Assembly (NCBI RefSeq): GCF_000378225.1
Contig: NZ_KB905141.1
Span: 945,326 to 1,009,325, forward strand
Direction: 5' to 3'
Length of the DNA stretch: 64,000 nucleotides
DNA from: Methylophilus methylotrophus DSM 46235 = ATCC 53528
Lineage (GTDB): Bacteria > Pseudomonadota > Gammaproteobacteria > Burkholderiales > Methylophilaceae
Position 1 is the first letter of the stretch. Each line of letters begins with the position of its first letter. Position numbers and translations under genes: made by a program. Positions 54,688 through 63,078 of this stretch are shown piece by piece. Below the pieces are notes generated by a model, which had not been told where the DNA came from, ran no database searches, and saw only the letters and a program-made list of their open reading frames with translations.

Positions 54688-54852
54688 TTAATTATTTTTA
54701 TGACTTTGGCTTCCAGCCTTGGCGTGCTGTTGACTGGAACCACCGCGGGTGGAAGACCCTTGGTTACTGCCCTGGTTCTTGTGGCTTTGGCTACCAGCTT
54801 TTGCATGTTGTTCACTAGAGCCTCCACGGGTACTGTTTTGATTTGAAGCCAT
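54688..54852 (-). CDS. Small KGG/GGSS-repeat protein, 54 aa
   Basis: This is a short, very hydrophilic protein made almost wholly of two tandem copies of a 22-24-residue unit STRGGSS-(E/Q)QHAKAGSQSHKN. It resembles general stress proteins with Gly-Gly repeats (YciG-like), which lack a known function. AAGGAG lies 6 nt before the ATG and a textbook terminator follows, so it is a real transcription unit despite its size. It is probably strongly expressed, possibly under stress; that is inferred from its type. Confidence 0.82.
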   Translation of the reverse strand: MASNQNSTRGGSSEQHAKAGSQSHKNQGSNQGSSTRGGSSQQHAKAGSQSHKNN

Positions 54853-55228
54853 AACTATCTCCTTTTCGCTTCCGGATGATCGTCACATTGCACCGATATC
54901 CAGAAATTTAAAGTGAATTAAGCAATGTGTGAGGCCATGTTAAAACTCCATAAGTCGTAAAATTATCCGCTCATGGCTGATTGCCTTGTCAGAAATTCAT
55001 TAGAAACCGGAAAGCAGAACGCTTCTAAAATGGACTTAGATTTGTATCTTAGTGGTTGAAATTCATGCCAAAATCTACCGGAAAAAGTCTCTCACTTGCG
55101 TCAGAAAATTCTGACATCGCTATCAGAATGATGAGACTGCCCTCTACACAACCCGCTTTTTAGAATGTCAACGCGTAAAACTTTTATGCGTTTTAAAACG
55201 TGTTCATTTAAATAAGGACGAACAAATC
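54853..55228. other. 376-bp intergenic region with palindromes
   Basis: No gene is seen. It holds a palindrome GTCAGAAaaTTCTGAC (55100-55115), followed 7 nt later by another TCAGAAT. A second hairpin with arms AACGCgTAAAA and TTTTAtGCGTT lies just before the next ribosome-binding site. These may be regulatory sites for the secreted protein gene at 55229. Confidence 0.5.
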
Positions 55229-55684
55229 ATGAAAAAATTATTGGTGGGTGCATTACTGATGGCTGGCTCAATGACTGCCAGTGCAGGCGTGGCCGTGACA
55301 GTCGGCCAGCCTGGCTTTTATGGGCAAATCGTTCTCGGGGATGCCTACCCCACCCCTCAAGTCATTTATCCCCAGCCAGTGATCATCCAACCGCCACCCG
55401 TCGCCGTCGTACAACCGCCTTTGTATTTACATGTACCACCCGGCCATATGAAAAAATGGGGCCGTTATTGTGGAAACTATGGCGCATGCGGTAGACAAGT
55501 ATATTTTGTGCAAGACAGCTGGTACCAAAATGTCTACGTCCCTCGCTACAATGCGCATGCAGGTAGACCTGGTGGCGGTCCTGACAGATGGGATCATCAT
55601 GACGATCACAGACACGGAGGCGGGCCGGGTAAAAAAGGTGGCGGCCCTGGCAATGGTCGTGGTCACGGCCATGGTAAAGATTAA
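55229..55684 (+). CDS. Secreted Pro/Gly/His-rich protein
   Basis: This 151-residue exported protein has a signal peptide (1-19, ending ASAG). A Pro-rich tract (PQVIYPQPVIIQPPPVAVV) follows, then a short conserved core with LHVPPGHMKKWGRYCGNYGACG, where two cysteines may form a disulfide. The tail (about 110-151) is rich in Gly, His, Asp and Lys, and may bind metal. Similar YXXVPPGHxKxW proteins are known in proteobacteria, but the function is not known. AAGGACG lies 9 nt before the ATG. Confidence 0.8.
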   Translation: MKKLLVGALLMAGSMTASAGVAVTVGQPGFYGQIVLGDAYPTPQVIYPQPVIIQPPPVAVVQPPLYLHVPPGHMKKWGRYCGNYGACGRQVYFVQDSWYQNVYVPRYNAHAGRPGGGPDRWDHHDDHRHGGGPGKKGGGPGNGRGHGHGKD

Positions 55685-56014
55685 TGCCCTTTGTAAGGAA
55701 GAAGTCAGCCAAGATTGCTATCGTATGCTTTGCTGGCTTCATTAGTTTTAACCGTAACAACCGATTGATAAGCGATTGCTTTCATCACGCGTCTTATAAA
55801 TGATGCGCCTGGAATGCCCCTTGTTCAGAACGTTGTTTTATCAGGGCAAGGATTTTGCACTCTTTTTTATTACATTCCTTACTCACCTCTGCTCAAAGTG
55901 CAGTCTCCTGTCCGCCTTACGAGTATCCGCCTATTTTTCCGCAACCGCTTCCACTTCCAAACTGACAGGAAAATTAAGTCTTCTTATCGAAATTCCCTGG
56001 AACTTTCAAATGGG
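55685..56014. other. 330-bp intergenic region, nothing recognised
   Basis: This is the stretch between the secreted protein gene and the CIRCE element of rpoH. Short reading frames in it (for example 55814-56041) have no ribosome-binding site and no recognisable sequence. It probably contains the 3' UTR of the upstream gene and the distal rpoH promoter. Confidence 0.5.
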
Positions 56015-56041
56015 CTAGCACTCTCATGCTTTGAGTGCTAA
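56015..56041. promoter_or_regulatory. CIRCE operator (HrcA-binding) upstream of rpoH
   Basis: TAGCACTC-N9-GAGTGCTAA matches the CIRCE consensus TTAGCACTC-N9-GAGTGCTAA except for the first base (C for T). It lies 39 bp before the likely start codon of rpoH and overlaps a possible -10 hexamer TAAAAT (56039-56044). HrcA should therefore repress rpoH. This is a direct sequence match; the repression is inferred. Confidence 0.92.
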
Positions 56042-56079
56042 AATCATTTTAAACCATCTTCTTTTTTAAGGAGTTTATT

Positions 56080-56934
56080 ATTAACGCTTTGACATTACCT
56101 GTTGTTTCATCGGCTGACAGCCTGGATAAATACCTGCAGACCATCAAGCAGTTTCCAGTGCTCACGGCAGAGGAAGAGTATGGTTACGCTACCCGCCTGA
56201 AAGAAAGCGGTGACCTGGAATCTGCGCGCGCACTGATTGTGTCGCATTTGCGTCTGGTCGCCAGTATTGCGCGTGGTTACAGCGGTTATGGCTTGCCACA
56301 GTCCGACCTGATTCAGGAAGGCAATATTGGCCTGATGAAAGCGGTTAAACGCTTTGACCCGGATCGTGGCGTGCGCCTGGTTTCATTTGCCATGCACTGG
56401 ATCAAAGCCGAGATTCACGAATACATTGTGCGCAACTGGCGCCTGGTGAAAACAGCCACGACCAAGGCACAGCGCAAACTGTTCTTCAACCTGCGTAGCA
56501 TGAAGCAAGGGTTTGAAACCTTGAGCCAGGATGATGTGCATCGCATCGCGACCGAGCTCAATGTGAAACCGGAAGAAGTGACTGAAATGGAATATCGCCT
56601 CAATGGTCAGGAGATTTCACTGGATGCGCAGGTAGATGAAGATGGCGAAGAAGTATATAGCCCTATTTCCTTCCTGGAGGATGAAGGCCCTGAGCCTTCT
56701 ACGCTGCTGGAAAATCTGCAGAATGAGCACATGCAGACTGAAGGCTTAAGCAACGCATTGCAGCAACTTGATGAGCGTAGCCGCCGCGTATTGCAGGCAC
56801 GCTGGCTGACCGAAGGTGATTCAGCCACCTTGCATGAGCTGGCTGCAGAATTCAATGTGTCGGCTGAGCGTATCCGCCAGATTGAGCAAAAAGCGATGCA
56901 AAAAATTAAAACCTATATGCTGGAAAGCAAATAA
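56080..56934 (+). CDS. rpoH: RNA polymerase sigma-32 factor RpoH, probable AUU start
   Basis: This is the heat-shock sigma factor, 284 residues from ATT 56080. Region 2 (RFDPDRGVRLVSFAMHWIKAEIHEYI, about 104-130), the RpoH box QRKLFFNLR (about 146-154) and region 4 with the helix-turn-helix LHELAAEFNVSAERIRQIEQ (about 250-270) are clear. The N-terminus NALTLPVVSS is the usual one, but the codon before NAL is ATT, with GGAG 6 nt upstream. The first conventional candidate, TTG 56089, lies 15 nt from the ribosome-binding site and would remove the conserved NA. I therefore take AUU as the start. It is monocistronic and controlled by CIRCE. Confidence 0.93.
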   Translation: MNALTLPVVSSADSLDKYLQTIKQFPVLTAEEEYGYATRLKESGDLESARALIVSHLRLVASIARGYSGYGLPQSDLIQEGNIGLMKAVKRFDPDRGVRLVSFAMHWIKAEIHEYIVRNWRLVKTATTKAQRKLFFNLRSMKQGFETLSQDDVHRIATELNVKPEEVTEMEYRLNGQEISLDAQVDEDGEEVYSPISFLEDEGPEPSTLLENLQNEHMQTEGLSNALQQLDERSRRVLQARWLTEGDSATLHELAAEFNVSAERIRQIEQKAMQKIKTYMLESK

Positions 56935-56935
56935 C

Positions 56936-56963
56936 AAAAACGGGTGCTTAGGCACCCGTTTTT
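56936..56963 (+). terminator. Rho-independent terminator of rpoH
   Basis: A 7-bp stem CGGGTGC/GCACCCG with a TTAG loop is flanked by A5 and T5, starting directly after the rpoH stop codon. It could also work for the convergent gene on the other strand. Confidence 0.92.
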
Positions 56964-57016
56964 GTTTCATGGCTTTATTTTTATTGGCGACGGAAGTTGA
57001 ATTGATACAAGTGCCC

Positions 57017-58972
57017 TTAGGCCGCTTGTATGATCACTTCTTCATGCGCTAACGCAAACATGGCTTTGCCATTGAGCTGATCCAGTTCAGCCAGTTGCTG
57101 GCGAATCGATAGCTCCACTTGCTCTAGATCGGCAATCCGTTCCTCTAGCGTATCCGTCGCCTGGTAAATACGCTTGATACTTTCTACACGCCGCTTAAGC
57201 TGCACATGATGTTCACGCATCTGGCTTTCCATAGGCGCAATCACTGCCTTAAGCCAGCTCTCAGTATCGCGGTTTGCCGCCTCATATTCCAGGATCACAT
57301 GACTCGCCAGCGTTTCAAAAAACTTGCTGGTCAACGTCAGTTTTTCGTGGGCAATCATATTGAAGGTAGTATTAAACTGGTCACGGTAAATCGTTTCCAG
57401 TTTATTGAGGGCTTTCAAATAGCGTGAAGTAGAGAATGGTGGTGGCGTCTTTTGCAGCAAACCATGTTCTTTGGAGAATTTTTCATACATGGCCTCCATC
57501 ATTTTCTTGATTTCAAGCACATGCACATCGGCATCCATCATGCGGCGCTTGAGATCACTGAAAAAGTCATCCATGGCCTGACGCATGGTTTTGGTAAACG
57601 CCGCTTTCATCATGGTATCGCGGGTTTCACGGACCTTGGTTTTGAGGGCCGGCATCCCCAGATGGTGGAATAACTGGTTGGACTGCACAGAAAATACACT
57701 ACGCAAAGCCTGGTAGCGCTGCAAACCCACTTCAAAATTCACCTTATCCTGCTTGACCTTGCGCATCATTTGCGCAATCACATCTTCGTTTTTGCCTTGC
57801 AGGCAGCGCAGCTCGTCCGTTTGGTCAAGCACACTTTGCAAACGCGTTTCCAGCGTAATATGCGTTTGCTGCATCATGTCTTCAATTTCGCCCTGTATGC
57901 TTTCACGCACGATTTCCTGCTTGGCAGGGATCAGCTCGTCAGACAGGTTTCGCTCCAGTTGCAGCAAGCGGCTCTTTTGCAGCAGTACCTGATCACCTTT
58001 CACCTTGGCCAGCAGGCCTTTCTGGGCAGAGGTCGGCAAAATCTGGTCGCGTGGCAAGCCGAGTAATTCGGCTGTATTTTGCAACTGGCGATAGAGTTCG
58101 GTTTCGACTTCATCGTCAGTTTTCAATGGGTCCCATAAACCATCGATTTTATTGAGCACCGCCATGCGGCCTTTTTGCTTCCAGCGTGCGCCACTGATAT
58201 AACGGCGCCAGACTTCCATTTCAGATTTGGTGACGCCGGTGTCGGCGCCCAGGATAAACAATACGGCATGCGCATTGGGCAACATGCTCATGGTCAACTC
58301 AGGTTCTGCGCCAATCGCATTCAAGCCTGGCGTATCGAGAATCACCAGACCCTGTTTGAGCAAAGGATGTGGAAAATTAATCACGGCGTAGCGCCAGCAA
58401 GGGATTTCCAGCAAGCCATCTTGACCGATGAGCATGGCATCATCCGGCTGTTCCGGATGGTATAAACCTAAAGACTGGGCCTCTTCTACGGTGACACGGC
58501 GTGTGCGGCTCACCTCTTTAAAGGCCTCCACCATGCTTTCACGTGAGTGCGCATCAAATTCAACCACAGACCATGCTTGTGGCGTACGACGGTATTCAGT
58601 GATGGAAATCTGGTGGGTGCTGGTTTCAATTGGCAGTAATGACAAACTCACCGGTTTGCCATTGTCATAGCGTAATTCGGTGGGACACATGGTGGTGCGC
58701 CCGGCGCCGGATGGCAGCAAACGGTGGCCGTAACCGGAAAAGAAAATCGCGTTAATAAGCTCGGATTTGCCGCGCGAGAATTCGGCGACAAATGCCACGT
58801 TCAGCTTATCCTCACGCAGGCGGTTTAGTTGCTGCTGTATGCGCTCTTCTATCTGCACATCGCTGAGCTGTTTATCGGCCAACCAGCGCCGATACTCCCC
58901 TAAGACATCAGCAATCGATTGACGCCAGCGTGTGTACAAATCAAATTGTTGTGCCAGTCTGTTGTTTTCCAT
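57017..58972 (-). CDS. Dynamin-family GTPase
   Basis: This is a large GTPase of 651 residues. The GTP-binding domain has P-loop AEFSRGKSELINA (about 62-74), switch I RTTMCPTE (about 91-98), DTPGLNAIG (about 217) and the specificity motif LNKIDG (about 271). The remaining 350 residues are long helices and coiled coils typical of the bacterial dynamin-like stalk. Such proteins act in membrane remodelling, repair or stress. No second dynamin gene lies next to it. It is convergent with rpoH and alone in its transcription unit. Confidence 0.88.
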   Translation of the reverse strand: MENNRLAQQFDLYTRWRQSIADVLGEYRRWLADKQLSDVQIEERIQQQLNRLREDKLNVAFVAEFSRGKSELINAIFFSGYGHRLLPSGAGRTTMCPTELRYDNGKPVSLSLLPIETSTHQISITEYRRTPQAWSVVEFDAHSRESMVEAFKEVSRTRRVTVEEAQSLGLYHPEQPDDAMLIGQDGLLEIPCWRYAVINFPHPLLKQGLVILDTPGLNAIGAEPELTMSMLPNAHAVLFILGADTGVTKSEMEVWRRYISGARWKQKGRMAVLNKIDGLWDPLKTDDEVETELYRQLQNTAELLGLPRDQILPTSAQKGLLAKVKGDQVLLQKSRLLQLERNLSDELIPAKQEIVRESIQGEIEDMMQQTHITLETRLQSVLDQTDELRCLQGKNEDVIAQMMRKVKQDKVNFEVGLQRYQALRSVFSVQSNQLFHHLGMPALKTKVRETRDTMMKAAFTKTMRQAMDDFFSDLKRRMMDADVHVLEIKKMMEAMYEKFSKEHGLLQKTPPPFSTSRYLKALNKLETIYRDQFNTTFNMIAHEKLTLTSKFFETLASHVILEYEAANRDTESWLKAVIAPMESQMREHHVQLKRRVESIKRIYQATDTLEERIADLEQVELSIRQQLAELDQLNGKAMFALAHEEVIIQAA

Positions 58973-59205
58973 AGGACCTGCTTAATTGTTATAAGGTAAC
59001 CTATTCATGATTGTCTGTTTTCCAGTAATCTATCACGAAATAATAAAAGTTCAAATAAATCATGTAGGTATAGCTATTAATTCACAAATAAAATGAATTA
59101 TCAACCATAAGATACAACAACCTAGCCTCATGCGTTGCATGCCTGCATCTGCTATCATGCGCATAATCAAAGTTATCGACTCAACCCACGACTTTCTTCA
59201 ATGCT

Positions 59206-59601
59206 ATGAGCGGTCTTCACCCCGATTGTCCTACCCCTACCCTGATCCAATTGCATCAGGGATCACACCTGCTGGAAATACACTTCGACAACCATACCGA
59301 GTGCATGTTGTCTTGCGAGTTTTTGCGTGTTTACTCTCCGTCAGCCGAAGTCCGCGGGCATGGCGCAGGCCAGGAAGTACTACAACTGGATAAAGAAAAT
59401 GTGAACATCACCGGGATTGAACCCGTTGGCCGCTATGCTATCAAACTGATCTTTGATGACGGTCATGATACTGGCCTGTATTCATGGGATTATTTGTACT
59501 ACCTGGCACAACATTATGAAAGTTTGTGGCAAGACTACGTGACTAAACTGACCATCGCTGGCCATACCCGTAAGGAACCGATACATGCAGCAAAACACTG
59601 A
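59206..59601 (+). CDS. DUF971 domain protein (gamma-butyrobetaine hydroxylase-like N-terminal)
   Basis: This 131-residue soluble protein belongs to the DUF971 family, with [34 protein letters not shown] (about 68-102) as its signature and [17 protein letters not shown] before it. Members usually sit beside ubiE in betaproteobacteria, as here. The molecular role is not settled, and links to iron-sulfur or ubiquinone metabolism have been suggested by context. It overlaps ubiE by 17 nt. Confidence 0.9.
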   Translation: MSGLHPDCPTPTLIQLHQGSHLLEIHFDNHTECMLSCEFLRVYSPSAEVRGHGAGQEVLQLDKENVNITGIEPVGRYAIKLIFDDGHDTGLYSWDYLYYLAQHYESLWQDYVTKLTIAGHTRKEPIHAAKH

Positions 59602-60352
59602 TCAGGAAAAAACCACCCATTTTGGCTTTGACACGGTAGCGGAGTCAGACAAACAGAAAAAAGTCGGTGAGGTGTTTCATTCGGTCGCGCAAAAATACGA
59701 CATCATGAATGATGTCATGTCCGCTGGCATGCACCGTTTGTGGAAGCGATTTGCGGTCGATATCAGCGGTGTCGGGCCCGGCGACAAGGTGCTGGATATC
59801 GCCGGCGGTAGCGGCGACCTATCCCGCCTGTTTGCAAAAAAGGTAGGCACGCAATCAGCGGCCAATCCAGGGACCGTGATCCTGACTGACATCAATGCCT
59901 CCATGCTGGGCGTGGGCCGCGACCGCATGATAGATGCCGGGCTCAATATCCCGGCCGCACAGTGTAATGCCGAAATCCTGCCATTTGCAGATGAGACTTT
60001 TCATTGCGTGATCGTCGCCTTTGGCCTGCGTAATATGACCCATAAAGACGTTGCGTTACGTGAAATGCAACGTGTGCTAAAGCCTGGTGGTCGTTTGCTC
60101 GTGCTTGAGTTCTCAAAGGTCTGGCAGCCATTGGAAAAACTGTACGACACCTATTCATTCAAGTTACTGCCAAAATTTGGTAAATGGATCGCCAACGATG
60201 AGCCCAGCTACCGCTACCTGGCGGAAAGCATACGCATGCACCCTGACCAGGAAACGCTCAAACACATGATGCATGAAGCTGGCTTTGGCAAAGTGGATTA
60301 TTACAATCTGACTGCCGGCGTTGTTGCCCTGCACAAAGGCATCAAGCACTAA
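59585..60352 (+). CDS. ubiE: Ubiquinone/menaquinone C-methyltransferase UbiE
   Basis: This SAM-dependent methyltransferase methylates the ring of demethylmenaquinol and 2-polyprenyl-6-methoxy-benzoquinol. The 255 residues include [22 protein letters not shown] (about 35-56), SAM-binding [14 protein letters not shown] (about 69-82) and the family's [16 protein letters not shown] (about 146-161). It is coupled to the DUF971 gene and followed by ubiJ after 3 nt. Confidence 0.96.
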   Translation: MQQNTDQEKTTHFGFDTVAESDKQKKVGEVFHSVAQKYDIMNDVMSAGMHRLWKRFAVDISGVGPGDKVLDIAGGSGDLSRLFAKKVGTQSAANPGTVILTDINASMLGVGRDRMIDAGLNIPAAQCNAEILPFADETFHCVIVAFGLRNMTHKDVALREMQRVLKPGGRLLVLEFSKVWQPLEKLYDTYSFKLLPKFGKWIANDEPSYRYLAESIRMHPDQETLKHMMHEAGFGKVDYYNLTAGVVALHKGIKH

Positions 60353-60355
60353 GCC

Positions 60356-60949
60356 ATGTTTAAACCATTGATTCAATTTGTGCTGCAACACCTGATGCAG
60401 CAAAACAGCTGGACGGCGCCATTGTTACAGCCGTACGCATACAAAACCCTGCGCATTGACTTCAAGGTCGCCCAGGTGATGCTGACAATTCTCAATAGCG
60501 GCGAACTGGCTATTGCAGCCGACTCGGCCACCGCTGACGCTACCATACATCTGCCACCTAGTTTGGCGATGCGCCTATTGCGGCAAGACCCGCTGGCATA
60601 CAGCCTGATTAAAATTGAAGGCGATGCCACTCTCGGCATGGAAGTTGGCAAGATACTCTCTGCTATCCGCTGGGACGTTGAAGACGACCTGAGCAAAATC
60701 GTAGGTGACATTGCAGCTTATCAGGTCGTGCAATTAGGACAGGAAAAACTACAACACTGGCACGGCCAAGCCAAAAACCTGGGTGAAATGCTGGTGGAAT
60801 ACTGGCAGGAAGAACGCCCGATCATTGCCAAAAAAATCCATATCGAGCAATTTAACCGCTCTGTTGACCGACTGCGTGAAGACACTGACAGACTGGAACA
60901 GCGCGTTGAGAAACTGCTTGCTGCCGCCACGCCTCCTGAAAGTCAGTAA
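60356..60949 (+). CDS. ubiJ: Ubiquinone biosynthesis accessory factor UbiJ (SCP2 domain)
   Basis: This 197-residue protein has an SCP2 lipid-binding domain (about 20-125, including PLAYSLIKIEGDATLGMEVGK) and a C-terminal coiled coil (about 165-190, VDRLREDTDRLEQRVEKLL). UbiJ forms the soluble scaffold for the ubiquinone pathway together with UbiK. The gene order ubiE-ubiJ-ubiB is the standard one. Confidence 0.93.
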   Translation: MFKPLIQFVLQHLMQQNSWTAPLLQPYAYKTLRIDFKVAQVMLTILNSGELAIAADSATADATIHLPPSLAMRLLRQDPLAYSLIKIEGDATLGMEVGKILSAIRWDVEDDLSKIVGDIAAYQVVQLGQEKLQHWHGQAKNLGEMLVEYWQEERPIIAKKIHIEQFNRSVDRLREDTDRLEQRVEKLLAAATPPESQ

Positions 60950-60951
60950 GC

Positions 60952-62499
60952 ATGCATTGGTTACGTTTTTTTCATATTATCGGTGTACTGATCTGGTACC
61001 GCCTTGATGTTTTCTTTATCCGTGATGAACAGCCGGGAATCGTCTCCCGTCTGCTCAATTTACTCCTTTTCTGGCGGCATGCGCCAGAAAAGCGCGCAGT
61101 ACGCCTGCGGCTGGCACTGGAAAAATTAGGACCCATTTTCGTCAAGTTCGGCCAGATGCTCTCCACGCGCCGTGACCTGCTGCCGCCAGATGTCGCTGAC
61201 GAACTCACCAAGCTGCAGGACCAGGTCCCCCCGTTTAGCTATACACAGGTTGAAGCTATCATCAATCAGGCATTTGGTGCACCTCTGGCAACCGTCTATG
61301 CCGAGTTTAATACGACGCCTGTCGCCAGCGCCTCAGTCGCACAAGTGCATTTTGCCAGGCTGCACAGTGGCGAGCAGGTCGCTGTTAAAGTACTGCGTCC
61401 CGGCATTGCGGCCATTATTCACCGCGATATTGCCCTGTTACGTACCTTGGCCTGGTGGGTTAAAAAGGTTTCCAGCGAAGGCCGTCGCCTCAAGCCCGAA
61501 GAAATGGTGGATGAATTTGCCCGCCATACCGAGCATGAACTCGATTTGACGCTGGAAGCTGCACACTGCGCCCAATTAGGCCGCAACTTCAGTGACCGCC
61601 GCCTGCTGGTTCCCGCAGTGTATTGGGATTACTCGCACAAGCAAGTCATGACCATGCAGCGCATGCATGGTACGCCAGTGCGGGATACGGCCTCGCTGGC
61701 GGCTTACGGCATTAATCTGACCCAACTGGCACACGAAGGCGTAGAAATCTTTTTCACACAGGTGTTCCGCGACGGCTTCTTCCATGCCGACATGCATCCC
61801 GGCAACATCCAGGTGGTCACCGAAGGACCGGATAAAGGCAAATTCATTGCGCTGGACTTTGGCATCATGGGCAGCCTGACGCCTACGGACCAGTATTACC
61901 TGGCGCGTAATTTCTTGGCCTTCTTCAACCGCGATTACCGTGATGTGGCCGTGGCCCACATTGAATCTGGCTGGGTTCCGGCAGACACCAATGTGGAAGC
62001 CCTCGAAACCGCCGTACGTGCTATTTGTGAACCGATCTTTGAAAAACCGCTTAAGGATATTTCTTTTGGCCGTACGCTGCTGAGCTTGTTCCAGATGTCA
62101 CGCCGCTTTGGTGTCAATATCCAGCCACAGCTCATCATGTTGCAAAAAACCCTGCTCAACATTGAAGGGCTAGGCCGTGAACTTGACCCGAACATTGACC
62201 TTTGGCAAAGTGCGAAGCCTTTCCTCAAACGATGGATGAGCGAACAGATCGGCTGGCGCAGCCTGCTCAAGTCTGCCAAACGCGAACTTCCTTATATGCT
62301 GGCCCATGCAGCCGAAATGCCGCGCTTGTTTGAACAATATTTGCGCAACCAAACCGAGCTTGGCAAACAACAAAACCGCATTGACGCCCTGCTCGTGTCA
62401 CAGCACCGACAGGCGACCTGGCAAAAATGGGCCACCACCGCCATCATCGTGCTGGTATTACTACAATTTGCAAGTTTGTTCCTGCTGTTTAACCACTAA
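60952..62499 (+). CDS. ubiB: Ubiquinone biosynthesis protein kinase-like UbiB
   Basis: This ABC1/ADCK-type atypical kinase is required for ubiquinone synthesis. The 515 residues have the KxGQ motif FVKFGQMLSTRRDLLPPD (about 62-79), the Ala-rich loop TPVASASVAQVHFA (about 123-136), the catalytic region FFHADMHPGNIQV (about 279-291) with ALDFGIMG, and two hydrophobic helices at the very C-terminus (VLVLLQFASLFLLF) that anchor it in the inner membrane. It lies 2 nt after ubiJ. Confidence 0.95.
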   Translation: MHWLRFFHIIGVLIWYRLDVFFIRDEQPGIVSRLLNLLLFWRHAPEKRAVRLRLALEKLGPIFVKFGQMLSTRRDLLPPDVADELTKLQDQVPPFSYTQVEAIINQAFGAPLATVYAEFNTTPVASASVAQVHFARLHSGEQVAVKVLRPGIAAIIHRDIALLRTLAWWVKKVSSEGRRLKPEEMVDEFARHTEHELDLTLEAAHCAQLGRNFSDRRLLVPAVYWDYSHKQVMTMQRMHGTPVRDTASLAAYGINLTQLAHEGVEIFFTQVFRDGFFHADMHPGNIQVVTEGPDKGKFIALDFGIMGSLTPTDQYYLARNFLAFFNRDYRDVAVAHIESGWVPADTNVEALETAVRAICEPIFEKPLKDISFGRTLLSLFQMSRRFGVNIQPQLIMLQKTLLNIEGLGRELDPNIDLWQSAKPFLKRWMSEQIGWRSLLKSAKRELPYMLAHAAEMPRLFEQYLRNQTELGKQQNRIDALLVSQHRQATWQKWATTAIIVLVLLQFASLFLLFNH

Positions 62500-62511
62500 G
62501 GGAGATCAACC

Positions 62512-62955
62512 ATGCGCCACATCAAACCACTGCTGGCAATCGTTTCCTTCTTGCTCTCTTATTCCGTACATGCGGCAGACCTGGTCGGCCTTTGGCAAAC
62601 CACGGATGACCGTACCGGCAAACCGCGATCACTGATACGTATGACAGAGAATGCCGGTGAATACAATGCTGTTGTTGAAAAAGGTTTACTCGCGACTGAC
62701 ACTGGCGATGCAGTCTGCGACAAGTGTACTGACGAACGTAAAGGCCAGAAAATTGTGGGCATGACGATAGCCAAACACTTGAAATCATCAAGCAAAAGTA
62801 ATGTATATGAGGGCGGTGAAATCCTGGACCCTGAAAATGGCAAAACCTACAAATGCAAAATGACCCTGAGCCCCAACGGAAACGAGCTGGAAGTGCGCGG
62901 CTTTATCGGCTTTTCATTGCTGGGACGCTCTCAGACCTGGAAGCGGATTGAGTAA
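62512..62955 (+). CDS. DUF2147 family secreted protein
   Basis: This small exported protein has 147 residues and a signal peptide (1-20, ending SVHA). The mature part is a DUF2147 domain: DLVGLWQTTDDRTGKPRSLIRM, a CDKC pair with KGQKIVGMTI, LDPENGKTYKCKMTLSPNGNEL and VRGFIGFSLLGRSQTWKR. The function is unknown; members are often near quinone or envelope genes. It follows ubiB by 12 nt and is closed by a terminator. Confidence 0.9.
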   Translation: MRHIKPLLAIVSFLLSYSVHAADLVGLWQTTDDRTGKPRSLIRMTENAGEYNAVVEKGLLATDTGDAVCDKCTDERKGQKIVGMTIAKHLKSSSKSNVYEGGEILDPENGKTYKCKMTLSPNGNELEVRGFIGFSLLGRSQTWKRIE

Positions 62956-62970
62956 ATTGTGCATAATTGT

Positions 62971-62998
62971 AAAAAGGCCTGATTTTCAGGCCTTTTTA
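62971..62998 (+). terminator. Rho-independent terminator after the DUF2147 gene
   Basis: A 7-bp stem GGCCTGA/TCAGGCC with a 3-nt loop is flanked by A5 and T5. It ends the ubiE-ubiJ-ubiB-DUF2147 transcript. Confidence 0.92.
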
Positions 62999-63015
62999 GT
63001 CTCCATTCCTGCAAG

Positions 63016-63044
63016 AAAACCATGCTTAGGCATGGTTTTGTTTT
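63016..63044 (+). terminator. Second terminator-like hairpin
   Basis: A 10-bp stem AAAACCATGC/GCATGGTTTT with a TTAG loop is followed by GTTTT, 17 nt after the first terminator. It may act as a back-up terminator ahead of the symporter gene. Confidence 0.75.
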
Positions 63045-63078
63045 AAAATCGGCCTTTTGCAATCAAAGGAAACTGGCT

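Noticed and set aside
55814-56041. Plus-strand frame of 75 codons before rpoH
   Set aside because: There is no ribosome-binding site, no recognisable sequence, and it runs through the CIRCE element.
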